Assembly: GCA_902511575.1 (NCBI GenBank)
Contig: CABXFU010000005.1
Coordinates: forward strand, 59,060 to 123,059
Reading direction: 5' to 3'
DNA from: an uncultured SAR86 cluster bacterium
GTDB taxonomy: Bacteria; Pseudomonadota; Gammaproteobacteria; Magnimaribacterales; D2472
DNA: 64,000 nucleotides
The translations under genes and the position numbers were made by a program. Below the pieces are notes generated by a model. It saw only the letters and a program-made list of their open reading frames with translations, was not told where the DNA came from and searched no databases. Positions 8,840-18,371 of this stretch are shown here, piece by piece. Each line of letters opens with the position of its first letter. Position 1 is the stretch's first letter.

Positions 8840-10122
8840 AAAAAAATTTAGTATTAGTTGCCTTATTGCTTGTTCCAGTCATGGGTTACGGAGAGCTTTT
8901 TTTAGAAATCACAAAGGGCTCTGAAGATCCATACAAAGTAGCAATGATTCCATTTGAAGGTAATAGCAAGGTTTCAAAGCAAGTTAACAATATTATGCGA
9001 AATGACTTAATTCGCACAGGGGAATTTTCAATTCTTGATGAAGAATTATTATTACCCGTAAAAATGATTGATGATGAGTTAGTTTTTAGTGATTGGAAAT
9101 TACTTGGAATGGATTATTTGGTTACTGGAAAAATTGTAAATGAAAATAACTCCTTGGACATTAATTATGAAATCTATGATATTCACAAAAAAAGAAAAGT
9201 ACGAAGTTCAAAAGTGTTTGGTATTCCAAACCAAATTAGACAGCTTGCTCATTACACAAGCGATGGAATCTATGAATCAATAACAGGAATTAAAGGCATT
9301 GCTGCAACTAGGTTGCTATATGTAAATGAAATAAAAGATTCTCAGCTAATCTCTAGGTATAAACTAATGTTAGCTGATTCGGACGGAGCAAATGAAAAGA
9401 TTCTTTTATCAAGCTCTGAACCAATCATATCTCCCTCATGGTCACCAGATGGAAAAAGAGTTGCATATGTATCATTTGAAACAGGAATCGCAAAAGTTTT
9501 TATACAAGAGATAGCCTCTGGTAAAAGAGAGGCTGTGCTCTCAAAAGATACTCAGATTAGTTCTCCCTCATGGTCGCCTGATGGAAAGTATCTTTCTTTA
9601 ACTCTATACCAAGATGGAAATGCAGAAATTTATATTTTAAGGTTGCGCGACCGAACCTTAACGAGAATGACTAATCAATTTGCAATTGATACAGAGTCTT
9701 CGTGGTCACCCAGGGGCAATAAAATTTTATTCACAAGCGGTCGCTCTGGCTCTCCTCAAATTTATGAGTTAGATCTAAGAAAGTTAAATCCAAAAGCTAA
9801 GCGTATTTCATTTGAGGGCACATATAATGCAAAAGCTTCGTATCTCCCAAATGAAGAGGGGATTATTTTTGTTCATAGATCTAATGACGGTCTATTTCAT
9901 ATCGCTCTTAAGTACAAAAAAGAAAATTTTATAAGAGTTTTAACCGAAGCAAAGATGGATGAGTCGCCTAGTGTTGCTCCTAACGGTAATATGGTAATCT
10001 ATGGTATTAGAGAAGAAAATCTAAGTATGCTTGCTGGATTTAGTCTGAGCGGGGCAAAGTTTAAATTGCCTGCGTCAAATGGCGAAGTCAGGGAGCCTGC
10101 CTGGTCAAATTTTTTAAGATAA
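8836..10122 (+). CDS. tolB: Tol-Pal system beta-propeller protein TolB
   Basis: A periplasmic 428-residue protein with a cleavable signal peptide (KKNLVLVALLLVPVMGYG). It has an N-terminal alpha/beta domain and a C-terminal six-bladed propeller, seen as repeats of the type SWSPDGKRVAYVS, SWSPDGKYLSLTL and SWSPRGNKILFTS between about residues 195 and 300. It binds Pal and is displaced when TolA engages. The length is normal. The ATG overlaps the tolA stop, and pal follows after 22 bases. Confidence 0.97.
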   Translation: MKKNLVLVALLLVPVMGYGELFLEITKGSEDPYKVAMIPFEGNSKVSKQVNNIMRNDLIRTGEFSILDEELLLPVKMIDDELVFSDWKLLGMDYLVTGKIVNENNSLDINYEIYDIHKKRKVRSSKVFGIPNQIRQLAHYTSDGIYESITGIKGIAATRLLYVNEIKDSQLISRYKLMLADSDGANEKILLSSSEPIISPSWSPDGKRVAYVSFETGIAKVFIQEIASGKREAVLSKDTQISSPSWSPDGKYLSLTLYQDGNAEIYILRLRDRTLTRMTNQFAIDTESSWSPRGNKILFTSGRSGSPQIYELDLRKLNPKAKRISFEGTYNAKASYLPNEEGIIFVHRSNDGLFHIALKYKKENFIRVLTEAKMDESPSVAPNGNMVIYGIREENLSMLAGFSLSGAKFKLPASNGEVREPAWSNFLR

Positions 10123-10144
10123 TATTTACAATGGAACAATTATT

Positions 10145-10618
10145 ATGCACAAATCAATTAATTTATTTTTTACTTTACTAACATTAATAATATTTTCTGC
10201 ATGCAGTTCTGTGCAAGTAACAGAAGAAGCAGTTGCAGATCAAAGTGTTGCTGGAGTTTCCATCACATCAAAATCTACAGCTACCCAGGCTGTACTTGCA
10301 AATGCTGTAGTTTATTTTGAGTATGATCGATTCAATCTCACCTCAAAATCAATACAAGCATTAAAAGGTGTCAGTGAGCTAATGAAAAGAAATTCAAAGA
10401 TTACTATTTCAATTGAAGGTCATGCTGATGAAAGAGGAACCAGGGAATACAATCTAGCCCTCGGTCAAAGGCGAGCTGAGTCGGTTGCCAATTACTTAGT
10501 TGCTAATGGAATTAATAGAAATAGGCTTATTACAAAAAGTTATGGTGAAGAAAGACCTCTGTCTTTAGGCTCAAACGATACTGCATGGTCAAAAAACAGA
10601 AGAGTTGAAATCAAGTAG
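10145..10618 (+). CDS. pal: Peptidoglycan-associated lipoprotein Pal
   Basis: A 157-residue outer-membrane lipoprotein. A lipoprotein signal peptide ends in a lipobox (FSACSS), so the mature protein begins at the acylated cysteine near residue 20. A linker of about 35 residues leads into an OmpA-like peptidoglycan-binding domain with the diaminopimelate-binding motif (ISIEGHADERGTREYNLALG) and the closing NRRVEI. Pal anchors the outer membrane to the wall and is recycled by TolQRAB during division. The gene sits in the normal operon position before cpoB. Confidence 0.97.
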   Translation: MHKSINLFFTLLTLIIFSACSSVQVTEEAVADQSVAGVSITSKSTATQAVLANAVVYFEYDRFNLTSKSIQALKGVSELMKRNSKITISIEGHADERGTREYNLALGQRRAESVANYLVANGINRNRLITKSYGEERPLSLGSNDTAWSKNRRVEIK

Positions 10619-10629
10619 TTTTCTTCCGA

Positions 10630-11265
10630 ATGAAAATCTTGTTTGCTGCACTTCTTTTGGCGCCCCTGAATATCTATTCTCAAGAAGTAGATGCTTCTGA
10701 TATCTTATTTTTAAAGTTACAAGAACTTGAGGGGGAGCTTGCTAGCTTGAGAAGTGAGCTTGAATCACAAGCTTACCTTATTGAAAAATTATTGAATGAA
10801 GAATCAAATCAATTAGAGAGTAATTCTTCTATGGATACCGAAACTAACTCCGAAGTAAGCTCATTTAGATTTGAAGGAATTAATGATAGCAAAAGCATTG
10901 ATGAGGTTTATGATCAAGCAATTTTAGAATTGAATGACAAGGATTTTCAGGCCGCTAAACAATCTTTTAATTATTTAGCAAATAATTTTAATGATGATGA
11001 AAAAATTCCATTAAGCCTGTTTTGGCTTGGAGAGATCTCATTATTAGAATCCAACCTTGAGCAGAGTGAAAATTTTTTTCAAAGATTGGCTTCAGACTTT
11101 CCTGATCATTGGAGAACTCCACTAGCTCATAAAAAAATTGGTGACATTCTAATGATGTCAGGCGATTCTAGCGCTGCAAGAATTAAATACCAATTTGTTG
11201 TTCAAACTTTTCCTGAGAATACTGCCTCTTCATTAGCCTTGCAGTTATTAGAAAATATGGAATAA
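10630..11265 (+). CDS. cpoB: Cell-division coordinator CpoB (YbgF)
   Basis: A 211-residue periplasmic protein with a signal peptide (first about 17 residues, ending near IYSQE). Next comes an N-terminal coiled coil rich in Leu and Glu (about 27-60), a Ser/Asn linker, and a C-terminal TPR domain (about 90-211) with repeats such as YDQAILELNDKDFQAAKQSF. In Escherichia coli CpoB coordinates PBP1B activity with Tol function during constriction. It is the last gene of the tol-pal operon; tRNA-Lys follows 28 bases after the stop. Confidence 0.92.
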   Translation: MKILFAALLLAPLNIYSQEVDASDILFLKLQELEGELASLRSELESQAYLIEKLLNEESNQLESNSSMDTETNSEVSSFRFEGINDSKSIDEVYDQAILELNDKDFQAAKQSFNYLANNFNDDEKIPLSLFWLGEISLLESNLEQSENFFQRLASDFPDHWRTPLAHKKIGDILMMSGDSSAARIKYQFVVQTFPENTASSLALQLLENME

Positions 11266-11293
11266 TCACTTCTTTTTTATGGAATCCTTTCAC

Positions 11294-11369
11294 GGGTCGC
11301 TAGCTCAGCTGGTAGAGCAGTTCGCTTTTAACGAATTGGTCACAGGTTCGAATCCTGTGCGACCCACCA
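11294..11369 (+). tRNA. tRNA-Lys (anticodon UUU)
   Basis: A full cloverleaf can be drawn. The acceptor stem is GGGTCGC (11294-11300) with GCGACCC (11359-11365), the discriminator is A, and CCA is encoded at 11367-11369. The D arm is GCTC/GAGC with a GGTA loop, the anticodon stem is GTTCG/CGAAT with loop CTTTTAA (anticodon TTT at 11327-11329), and the T arm contains GGTTCGAATCC. The length is 76. The UUU anticodon can read both lysine codons. Confidence 0.98.
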
Positions 11370-11392
11370 TCTCTTTGGTTAATTGAACATAA

Positions 11393-12655
11393 ATGTCCTT
11401 TTTAATTAGTTTTGTCAAAAAATCCTTCAAGAGGCTTGCACTCTCATTTACAAAGGAATCTGGACTTGCAGGGTTTTTCTTTTTTTTAGTTCTGTGCTCA
11501 TGGTATATCTTACGGCCTGTTAGAAATGAAATGGCCGTTCAGAACTCAGATATTCTTCCGTATCTTTTAGCTGTAGGCGCTTTTGTAATGCTACTTTTAA
11601 ATCCAATTTATTCATGGCTTGCTTCAAGAAAAAATTTAAAAGGAGTATTGATCGGATGTTACTCATTCTTTATTGTTAATTTATTAATATTCATTGTTTT
11701 ATGGGAATTTTTTAACCTTTCCTCGGCAATCTGGCTAAGTCAAATTTTCTATATTTGGTGTAATGTCTATTCTTTTTTTGTGGTTTCTATTTTTTGGGTA
11801 GTAATAATTAATCTATTTCGTGGGGATGGTGCTACTAATGTTTTTGGTGTCATTGCAGCGGGTGGATCATTGGGAGCATTTCTTGGTTCAGAGATTTCTA
11901 AGCAATTGGCATCAACATTTAATGAATCAGGCATTATTTTCTTTACATTAATTTCAATTATTTTCTTAATACTAGCATTGGCTACAGGTCTAATTTTGCT
12001 TAAAAGATTTGTTTCTGCACAAGATATAGACAAGGCTGCTGGTGGAACAAGTTTTGATGCTCTAAAAAATCTTATTTCCTCGTCTCAAATCAGGTCAATA
12101 GGATTGTATATGTATCTGTGGACTGCAATGATGACCATCCATTGGGTTACCTCAATCGACATAGTGAATGCTTGGTCTTCAGATGGCGGGAATAGAATTA
12201 TTTTTTTTAGTAACATAGAGCAAACAGTAACAATCCTTACTCTATTTACCCAATTTTTCTTAACTTCAGCAATTATAAGATTTGCAGGACCAAAAACTAT
12301 TTTAATGTTCTATGGATTTATATTTATGGGTGCATTCATAGGCTATTACCTCAACCCAACAATTGGGTATGTATTCTTTATTACTATTATTTTAAGACTG
12401 TTTGAATATGGTATTAATAAACCAACCAGAGAAGTGGTTTTTAGTTATTTAAAAAGAACAGATAGATACAAATCAACAGTTATGGTTGATACATTTCTAG
12501 TAAGGATGGGAGATTTTTCAGGTAGTGGATTTATTCTTATATCTAAATCATTCGGATTGGTATTTTCTCAAGTCCCATTGCTAGCAATCCCATTTGCTGG
12601 ATGTTTAGCAGCGCTAGGATACAAGATTCCACCTCAGGAAAAAATTAGCTCTTAA
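11393..12655 (+). CDS. NTP/NDP-exchange-type (Npt-like) MFS membrane transporter
   Basis: A 420-residue, roughly 12-helix membrane protein. The N-terminal SWYILRPVRNEMAVQN segment, followed by a helix with a following basic loop (SWLASRKNLK), is characteristic of the family related to the ADP/ATP carriers of Rickettsia and Chlamydia. Free-living bacteria have many members whose substrates are unknown, so ATP/ADP exchange should not be assumed. It stands alone: tRNA-Lys is upstream, and the stop overlaps the convergent bepA stop by four bases. No clear ribosome binding site is seen. Confidence 0.7.
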   Translation: MSFLISFVKKSFKRLALSFTKESGLAGFFFFLVLCSWYILRPVRNEMAVQNSDILPYLLAVGAFVMLLLNPIYSWLASRKNLKGVLIGCYSFFIVNLLIFIVLWEFFNLSSAIWLSQIFYIWCNVYSFFVVSIFWVVIINLFRGDGATNVFGVIAAGGSLGAFLGSEISKQLASTFNESGIIFFTLISIIFLILALATGLILLKRFVSAQDIDKAAGGTSFDALKNLISSSQIRSIGLYMYLWTAMMTIHWVTSIDIVNAWSSDGGNRIIFFSNIEQTVTILTLFTQFFLTSAIIRFAGPKTILMFYGFIFMGAFIGYYLNPTIGYVFFITIILRLFEYGINKPTREVVFSYLKRTDRYKSTVMVDTFLVRMGDFSGSGFILISKSFGLVFSQVPLLAIPFAGCLAALGYKIPPQEKISS

Positions 12656-14082
12656 AAGCCTCTTCTTCTGCCCAATCTTTCTTTAGCAAATTTTATTTTC
12701 GTCATAATAGTTTCTGAAGTTTGAAAGGAATTACCCGAAAGACTCAATGCAAATTGAAATTGATTGAGAGCATTATCAAAATCTCCAATTAATGTGTAAT
12801 ACTCACCGCGACTGAGATGGTACCCAATAATATTTTTTCCAGCCCTTTGAACTTCAGATAATTGCATCCATAAACCTGGATCACGATTTTTACTAATCAA
12901 TAGATCCCTTAAAATTTCTTCAGCTTTAATAAATTCCTTTTTAGAGCTTAATATTTTGGCTTTCATAATTGATGCAGGATAGTTTCCTGGAGAAATATTC
13001 AGAACTTGTTCGATATTCTTTTGAGCATTGCTAAGCCGCCGACCAGATAATAAAATTTCTGATTTTGTAGTGTTCAAAATTAAATTTTTTGGAAATTTCT
13101 TTAATATCTCATTCATTACATTTAATGCTTGATCAGTTTGCCCGTTAGATTGAAGTGCGCTTATGTAAGCATATTTATTTTCATTGCTTGGAGTATCTTC
13201 ATATAGTTTCTTAAAGTATCTAACAGCAGCCTGAGGAGATAAGGAGTTATATCTTGCTTTTAATCTTCCTTTAATAAATTCGAAGTTGATGGTATTTTTT
13301 TTACCGCCAGTAAATTCTATTTGATCTGCAGCATTAAAGGCATCACTTACCCTTGAAGATGTAATAGGGTGGGTCAATAGAAATTCTGGTGGATTATCTC
13401 CAGCTAATTTTCGAACTTTAGCCATATTTTCAAACATTTGCCCCATGCCTGCTGGGTCATACCCTGCGGCTATAAGATTATTAAACCCATATCTGTCTGC
13501 CTCTCTTTCAAAAATTCGACTATACCTTAATTGCTGTTGTTGTAATGCTGCAGGCCCAGTAATAAAAGCTGTTGGATTATTCGAAATAATAGCTAACGCT
13601 ATTGCTGATACCATCACTAGAGAGGACGCAAGATTAGTATCTCTTCCTCTTAGGACATTTCTAGCAAAATGCCGTTGACTCAAATGAGCTAGCTCATGAC
13701 CCAAAACAGAAGCCAGCTGAGCTTCATTTCCTGCATTTAAAAATAATCCTCCATTTACTCCTATTACTCCTCCAGGAGCAGCAAATGCATTAAGAGATTT
13801 CTCATCTATTAGAACAATAGTAAATTGCCTATCTTTAACTTGAGACGTTTCAGAAAGTTTATATATAAGTAACTCGGTGTATTCTTGAATGATTGGATCA
13901 TTAATCAAAGGAGCCTGAGCATATACCTGCTCTAAGAAACCTTGTCCCAAAATTCTTTCTTGCTCAAGAGAAATTACTCCAGATACTCGATCGCCCAAAT
14001 TTGGTAAATTCAGATCTTTTTCTTGTGAAAATACGAGTAGAGATATAAATAAGAAAAGAAAAAAAGAGCGTTGGATTAACAT
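12652..14082 (-). CDS. bepA: Outer-membrane assembly metalloprotease/chaperone BepA
   Basis: A 476-residue periplasmic M48-family zinc protease with a C-terminal TPR domain. It degrades stalled LptD and assists BAM-dependent assembly. It has a signal peptide (first about 19 residues), the catalytic HELAHLSQRH motif (near residue 129), a third zinc ligand in the FEREADRYG motif (near 191), and TPR-like helices from about residue 280 to the end. The length and architecture match the family. It is divergent from perM, an arrangement that also brings these two genes close in enterobacteria. Confidence 0.94.
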   Translation of the reverse strand: MLIQRSFFLFLFISLLVFSQEKDLNLPNLGDRVSGVISLEQERILGQGFLEQVYAQAPLINDPIIQEYTELLIYKLSETSQVKDRQFTIVLIDEKSLNAFAAPGGVIGVNGGLFLNAGNEAQLASVLGHELAHLSQRHFARNVLRGRDTNLASSLVMVSAIALAIISNNPTAFITGPAALQQQQLRYSRIFEREADRYGFNNLIAAGYDPAGMGQMFENMAKVRKLAGDNPPEFLLTHPITSSRVSDAFNAADQIEFTGGKKNTINFEFIKGRLKARYNSLSPQAAVRYFKKLYEDTPSNENKYAYISALQSNGQTDQALNVMNEILKKFPKNLILNTTKSEILLSGRRLSNAQKNIEQVLNISPGNYPASIMKAKILSSKKEFIKAEEILRDLLISKNRDPGLWMQLSEVQRAGKNIIGYHLSRGEYYTLIGDFDNALNQFQFALSLSGNSFQTSETIMTKIKFAKERLGRRRGF

Positions 14083-14170
14083 ATGTTCACTATTTCAATT
14101 GCTAAGAAGCTTACACTATTGGTTGTTTTCAATTAACATATCATTTCTAAGACCAAATTAAATATAAAAA

Positions 14171-15226
14171 GTGCTTGAAGACATAAATAATCTATTTAAA
14201 AAAATTTTTTCCAATGAGGAAACCCTAGTATTTGCATTATTGCTCACTATTGGGTTTTTAATTATATTTTTTCTAGGTAATATTTTAACTCCCTTCTTAA
14301 TGAGTATAATTTTTGCATATTTGCTCATAGGGATGCAGAAACGCCTCGAAGAATATGGTTTAAATAGCACCATTTCATTAATATTTACTTATAGTTTTTT
14401 TTTATTGGTTGGTATTGCGTTAATGGTATGGTTAGGGCCTTTGGTATACCAGCAGCTTCAGTCGTTAATTTTGGAAATTCCTAAATGGGTTAATTCATTT
14501 ATGGTATTTGTGCAAAATGTTCCTGAGAATTATCCCGATTTGGTCTCCTCTGAACAAATTACGACATTTTTACAGAGCCTTTCTGGTCAAATCACAGCCA
14601 TTTCTCAAGATTTTTTGAAAGCTTCGATCGCAGGCATTCAAAATACAGTAACTATTGCAATTAATTTAATCTTACTTCCAATTCTTGTTTTCTTTTTTTT
14701 ATTTGATAGAGATTCAATTATCTCTGGTTTTTTAAGCATTTTGCCTAAAGAGAGGGCTATGCTGCAAAATGTTTGGGTTGAGATGGATGATCAGTTGAGC
14801 AATTATGCAAGAGGAAAAGCCATAGAAATTGTAATTGTTGGTCTAGCAGCGGCTATTATTTTTATGTATTTTGATTTGCAATACATTGCCCTTTTATCGG
14901 TGCTGGTTGGATTTTCAGTTTTAATACCCTTTTTAGGAGCTTTTATTGTAACTCTCCCAGTTGCCGCAGTAGGCTTGCTCCAGTTTGGTTTGAATTTTGA
15001 TTTTTGGTTTTTAATGGGGGCTTATTTAGTTCTGCAGATACTTGATGGTTATTTACTAGTGCCTTTACTTTTTTCTGATGCAGTTAAACTGCATCCTGTT
15101 ATTATCATGTTGGCAGTTTTTGTGTTTGGGGCAATATTTGGTTTTTGGGGTGTATTTTTTGCTATACCAATAGCTACTTTAATTAAAGCAATATGGAATT
15201 CATGGCCTGAAAACTTATCTAACTAA
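14171..15226 (+). CDS. perM: AI-2E family transporter / PerM-like permease
   Basis: A 351-residue polytopic inner-membrane protein of the AI-2E exporter family (PF01594 type). Paired helices at the N-terminus (about 18-75), a long periplasmic or amphipathic region (about 80-150), and a cluster of C-terminal helices with LIPFLGAFIV and the DGYLLVPLLFSDAVKLHPVI block are family hallmarks. It has a GTG start 88 bases from the divergent bepA. The symbol perM reflects the usual neighbour of bepA. The substrate is unknown, and autoinducer export should not be inferred from the family name. It ends one base from the convergent bcp stop. Confidence 0.82.
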   Translation: MLEDINNLFKKIFSNEETLVFALLLTIGFLIIFFLGNILTPFLMSIIFAYLLIGMQKRLEEYGLNSTISLIFTYSFFLLVGIALMVWLGPLVYQQLQSLILEIPKWVNSFMVFVQNVPENYPDLVSSEQITTFLQSLSGQITAISQDFLKASIAGIQNTVTIAINLILLPILVFFFLFDRDSIISGFLSILPKERAMLQNVWVEMDDQLSNYARGKAIEIVIVGLAAAIIFMYFDLQYIALLSVLVGFSVLIPFLGAFIVTLPVAAVGLLQFGLNFDFWFLMGAYLVLQILDGYLLVPLLFSDAVKLHPVIIMLAVFVFGAIFGFWGVFFAIPIATLIKAIWNSWPENLSN

Positions 15227-15227
15227 A

Positions 15228-15704
15228 TTATCCAACTAATTCTTTGGTAGTATCAAGAACTTCTTGAACATGTCCCTTTACTTTCACTGATCTCCACTCC
15301 TTCATTACCTTTCCAGCAGAATTTATAAGAAATGTGCTGCGATCCACGCCCATATATTCTCTTCCATACATTGATTTTAATTTCATGACATCAAATGCCT
15401 TGCATACCTTTTCATCTGGATCAGATAAAAGCTCAAATGGAAAATTTTGTTTGGACTTAAAGTTTTCATGAGATTTAATTGATTCTCTCGAAATACCCAA
15501 TATCTCAGTATTTAATTTTTTAAATTTTTTATAGCTATCTCTAAATTCTTGACCTTCAGTTGTACATCCAGGAGTTGAGTCTTTCGGATAAAAATAAATT
15601 ACAACATTTTTATTTTTATACGTTTCATTGGACACAATTTGATCACTCGTTGCATCAGCTTTAAACTTTGGACAGTTCTTTCCTTCTAAATTTTTAGCCA
15701 TCAT
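15228..15704 (-). CDS. bcp: Thioredoxin-dependent peroxiredoxin Bcp (PrxQ type)
   Basis: A 158-residue PrxQ/BCP thiol peroxidase that reduces hydrogen peroxide and organic hydroperoxides. The peroxidatic cysteine lies in YPKDSTPGCTTEGQEF. The helix-2 resolving cysteine present five residues later in Escherichia coli BCP is absent here, since the segment reads TEGQEF. The only other cysteine is in EKVCKAF, so it may work as a one-Cys enzyme or use an atypical resolving partner. The gene begins ATGATG; either codon could start, with GAGG just upstream favouring the second. It is divergent from dapA; in Escherichia coli gcvR lies between bcp and dapA and is missing here. Confidence 0.94.
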   Translation of the reverse strand: MMAKNLEGKNCPKFKADATSDQIVSNETYKNKNVVIYFYPKDSTPGCTTEGQEFRDSYKKFKKLNTEILGISRESIKSHENFKSKQNFPFELLSDPDEKVCKAFDVMKLKSMYGREYMGVDRSTFLINSAGKVMKEWRSVKVKGHVQEVLDTTKELVG

Positions 15705-15750
15705 TTCCTCAAAAAAAAGTGTATAGTTTCATTTTTTACTGAAAACATTC

Positions 15751-16650
15751 ATGATGCAACCCCTTCAAGGCAGTTTCGTAGCCCTAGTTTCTCCGATGTT
15801 AGAGAATGGAAGCTTGGATTTTCATGCTCTCGAGGCATTGGTAGAGTGGCATATAGAATCAGAAACTAATGGCATTGTGTCTGTTGGAACAACAGGAGAA
15901 TCAGCAACAGTAAGTGTTCCAGAGCATCTTGAGATTATAAAAAAAACAATTGATTTCGTTGATGGAAGAGTTCCTGTAATTGCTGGCACTGGCGGAAACT
16001 CAACCCAAGAGGCTATTGACCTTACACAAACTGCAGCAGAACTTGGAGCAGATTATGCCCTTATAGTTACTCCCTATTACAACAAACCGAATCAAGAGGG
16101 CTTATTTCAGCATTTTATCAAAATTGCAGACTCAGTTGAGATTCCGCAGATACTTTATAATGTTCCATCTCGTACAGCATGTGATCTAAGACCTGACACT
16201 GTAATGAGGCTTGCAAGCCATCAAAATATTGTCGGAATTAAAGAGGCATTAGACAGCTCGGAACGACTATCTGAACTTATCAGAATATCTCAATCTGTTG
16301 CCGATCAAAAAAACTTTTCAGTTTTTTCCGGAGATGATCCTTCATTTAGTTCTTTTATGGCAAATGGAGGTGATGGGGTAATTTCTGTGGCAGCAAACAT
16401 TGTTCCAAAGTATATTTCTCAGATTTGCTCTCTTAATCTATCTGATCAGTTTGATCATGCAGAAGAGCTTAACTCCATTTTAAAAAATTTATATGAACTT
16501 TTGTTTATTGAATCTAACCCAATACCTGTAAAGTGGATGCTAAATAAAATGGGAAGGATTCAGCCTGGTATCAGGCTCCCTTTAGTTCCTTTTAATCAAG
16601 TTTTTCATGAGAAAACTATAAATGAGATGATAAAATTGAAGTTAATATGA
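15751..16650 (+). CDS. dapA: 4-hydroxy-tetrahydrodipicolinate synthase
   Basis: This enzyme condenses pyruvate with aspartate semialdehyde, the first committed step to lysine and diaminopimelate for the cell wall. It has 299 residues and a TIM-barrel fold. It shows the TTGESATV motif (about 47-54), the catalytic tyrosine in TPYYNKPNQEG (about 109), the Schiff-base lysine in GIKEA (about 165) and the GDD segment after it. It begins a short operon dapA-bamC-purC, also found in Escherichia coli. Its stop overlaps the bamC start (ATGA). Confidence 0.97.
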   Translation: MMQPLQGSFVALVSPMLENGSLDFHALEALVEWHIESETNGIVSVGTTGESATVSVPEHLEIIKKTIDFVDGRVPVIAGTGGNSTQEAIDLTQTAAELGADYALIVTPYYNKPNQEGLFQHFIKIADSVEIPQILYNVPSRTACDLRPDTVMRLASHQNIVGIKEALDSSERLSELIRISQSVADQKNFSVFSGDDPSFSSFMANGGDGVISVAANIVPKYISQICSLNLSDQFDHAEELNSILKNLYELLFIESNPIPVKWMLNKMGRIQPGIRLPLVPFNQVFHEKTINEMIKLKLI

Positions 16651-17645
16651 AACATTTAAAAAACTCTTGCTTTCTTCTTATGATGATTTTTACCTCTTCT
16701 TGCTCGTATATCTCTGGGCCGGAGGGGATGTTTCCTGAAACAAAAGATAAATTTTTTGAAGAGAAGCTCTCTCCAGATCTTAAATTGCCATCATCAGACG
16801 TAGCAATTAACAAAGATGATCATTATCCACCAATCAGCGAAGGCATTCCTGTTGCTGAAATTCAAGATATTCCTGCACCAAGACAAATATTTTCCTCGGG
16901 AGAATCAAATGAGGTGCAATTAAGACGACTTGGAGAATTGATGTGGGTCTACGTTGAAACTCTTCCCTCTACCTCATGGCCAATAACTAAAAATTATTTT
17001 GAAGCCTCTACAATGTCGATAATAGAAGCAAATCCTGATGCTGGCATTATGATTATTAAACACTCTGATGCTGTAAAGCTCAAGGTCACTATTGAACATG
17101 GAATTAAGGAAGCTTCAACAGAGGTTTTCCTATCGGTGTATAACGAAGATGAAGATATTTCAGTTAAACAGGACCCTGAGTTTATTCAACAGGAATTAGA
17201 AAAAATTGTGCAATTTTTTGCAAGTTCTGCATCTTCATTTTCTGGAACATCTTTGGCAGCTCAAAACTTAAATGATAGAAAGAAAGCAAAAATTTTTAAT
17301 GTGAATGATCAAACTATTATTGAGCTTAACCTTGGATTTGATAGAGCATGGTCAGCTGTTAGCAGGGCCTTAGAAGCAGGAAATATTACATCTAATGACA
17401 TTGATAGAGATAATGGAGTTTTCTTGGTTAGCTATTCAGTAGAATCTGAAAGCAGTAGTTGGTTTTCTTTTTTAAATTTTAATAATGAAGAAAATAATGA
17501 TTCTTTATTGCTTGGAGAATCAGCTGAATTTAGAATATTACTTAAATCAAAAAATGACAAAACTAATATTCTTGTTGAGTCACTTGAAGGAGCTAAAGAA
17601 GAGGCTGAAGCTCTTATATCTAAAATAAATGAATTATTGAGCTAA
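16647..17645 (+). CDS. bamC: Outer-membrane assembly lipoprotein BamC
   Basis: A 332-residue lipoprotein of the BAM complex (older name NlpB). A lipoprotein signal peptide ends at TSSCSY, with the cysteine near residue 19. An unstructured N-terminal stretch that would contact BamD is followed by two helix-grip domains (about 75-200 and 220-332); the second contains the IIELNLGFDRAWSAVSRAL segment. Identification leans on position between dapA and purC plus the domain layout, because BamC diverges quickly. The start overlaps dapA by four bases. Confidence 0.88.
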   Translation: MKHLKNSCFLLMMIFTSSCSYISGPEGMFPETKDKFFEEKLSPDLKLPSSDVAINKDDHYPPISEGIPVAEIQDIPAPRQIFSSGESNEVQLRRLGELMWVYVETLPSTSWPITKNYFEASTMSIIEANPDAGIMIIKHSDAVKLKVTIEHGIKEASTEVFLSVYNEDEDISVKQDPEFIQQELEKIVQFFASSASSFSGTSLAAQNLNDRKKAKIFNVNDQTIIELNLGFDRAWSAVSRALEAGNITSNDIDRDNGVFLVSYSVESESSSWFSFLNFNNEENNDSLLLGESAEFRILLKSKNDKTNILVESLEGAKEEAEALISKINELLS

Positions 17646-17651
17646 AGAATT

Positions 17652-18371
17652 ATGGAAAAAATATCTCAAATAACAACCGGTAAAGCCAAGTCTTTGTATA
17701 CCACCAAGGAACCTGATCAATTAATTATGGAGTTCAGGGATGATACCTCTGCTTTTGATGGAAAAAAAATGGAAGCTCTTGATAATAAAGGCAAAGTCAA
17801 CAATCAATTTAATGCCTTTGTAATGGAGTTTTTAGCATCTAAAGGCATAGAAACTCATTTTATAAAACTACTTTCAAACCATGAATCTCTAGTTCATAAA
17901 CTAGAAATGTTTCCAATTGAGTGTGTTGTTAGAAATAGGGCCACAGGATCGCTTTGTAAAAGATTGGGTATTGAAGATGGCTTAATACTTGACCCTCCCT
18001 TATTTGAGTTCTTTCTGAAAGACGATGATTTAGGAGATCCTTTAATTAATGATCATCACATAGAGTCATTTGGTTGGGCAACTCAAGAAGACGCTGATGC
18101 TATGAGAGATTTAACCCTTAAAATTAATGATATTTTGGTTGAGTTTTTTATGGAAGCTAATCTAATTTTAGTAGATTATAAATTAGAGTTTGGAAAATTG
18201 CAGGATCAGATGCTTCTCGCAGATGAATTTACTCCAGATGGATGCCGTTTATGGGACAAAGATACATTAACCAAAATGGATAAAGATAGATTCCGTCAAG
18301 ACTTAGGAGATGTTATAGAAACCTACGGAGAAGTGGGAGAGCGTCTAGGAATGAAGATAAAACTTGACTAA
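17652..18371 (+). CDS. purC: Phosphoribosylaminoimidazole-succinocarboxamide synthase
   Basis: PurC ligates aspartate to CAIR in step eight of IMP synthesis. The 239-residue length is standard. Family elements include GKAKSLYTT (nucleotide loop, about 10-18), the [10 protein letters not shown] segment (about 30-39), [12 protein letters not shown] (about 95) and DYKLEFGK (about 175). It lies six bases after bamC in the dapA-bamC-purC unit. Its last codons overlap the IscR-type operator and the -35 box of the iscR promoter. Confidence 0.97.
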   Translation: MEKISQITTGKAKSLYTTKEPDQLIMEFRDDTSAFDGKKMEALDNKGKVNNQFNAFVMEFLASKGIETHFIKLLSNHESLVHKLEMFPIECVVRNRATGSLCKRLGIEDGLILDPPLFEFFLKDDDLGDPLINDHHIESFGWATQEDADAMRDLTLKINDILVEFFMEANLILVDYKLEFGKLQDQMLLADEFTPDGCRLWDKDTLTKMDKDRFRQDLGDVIETYGEVGERLGMKIKLD

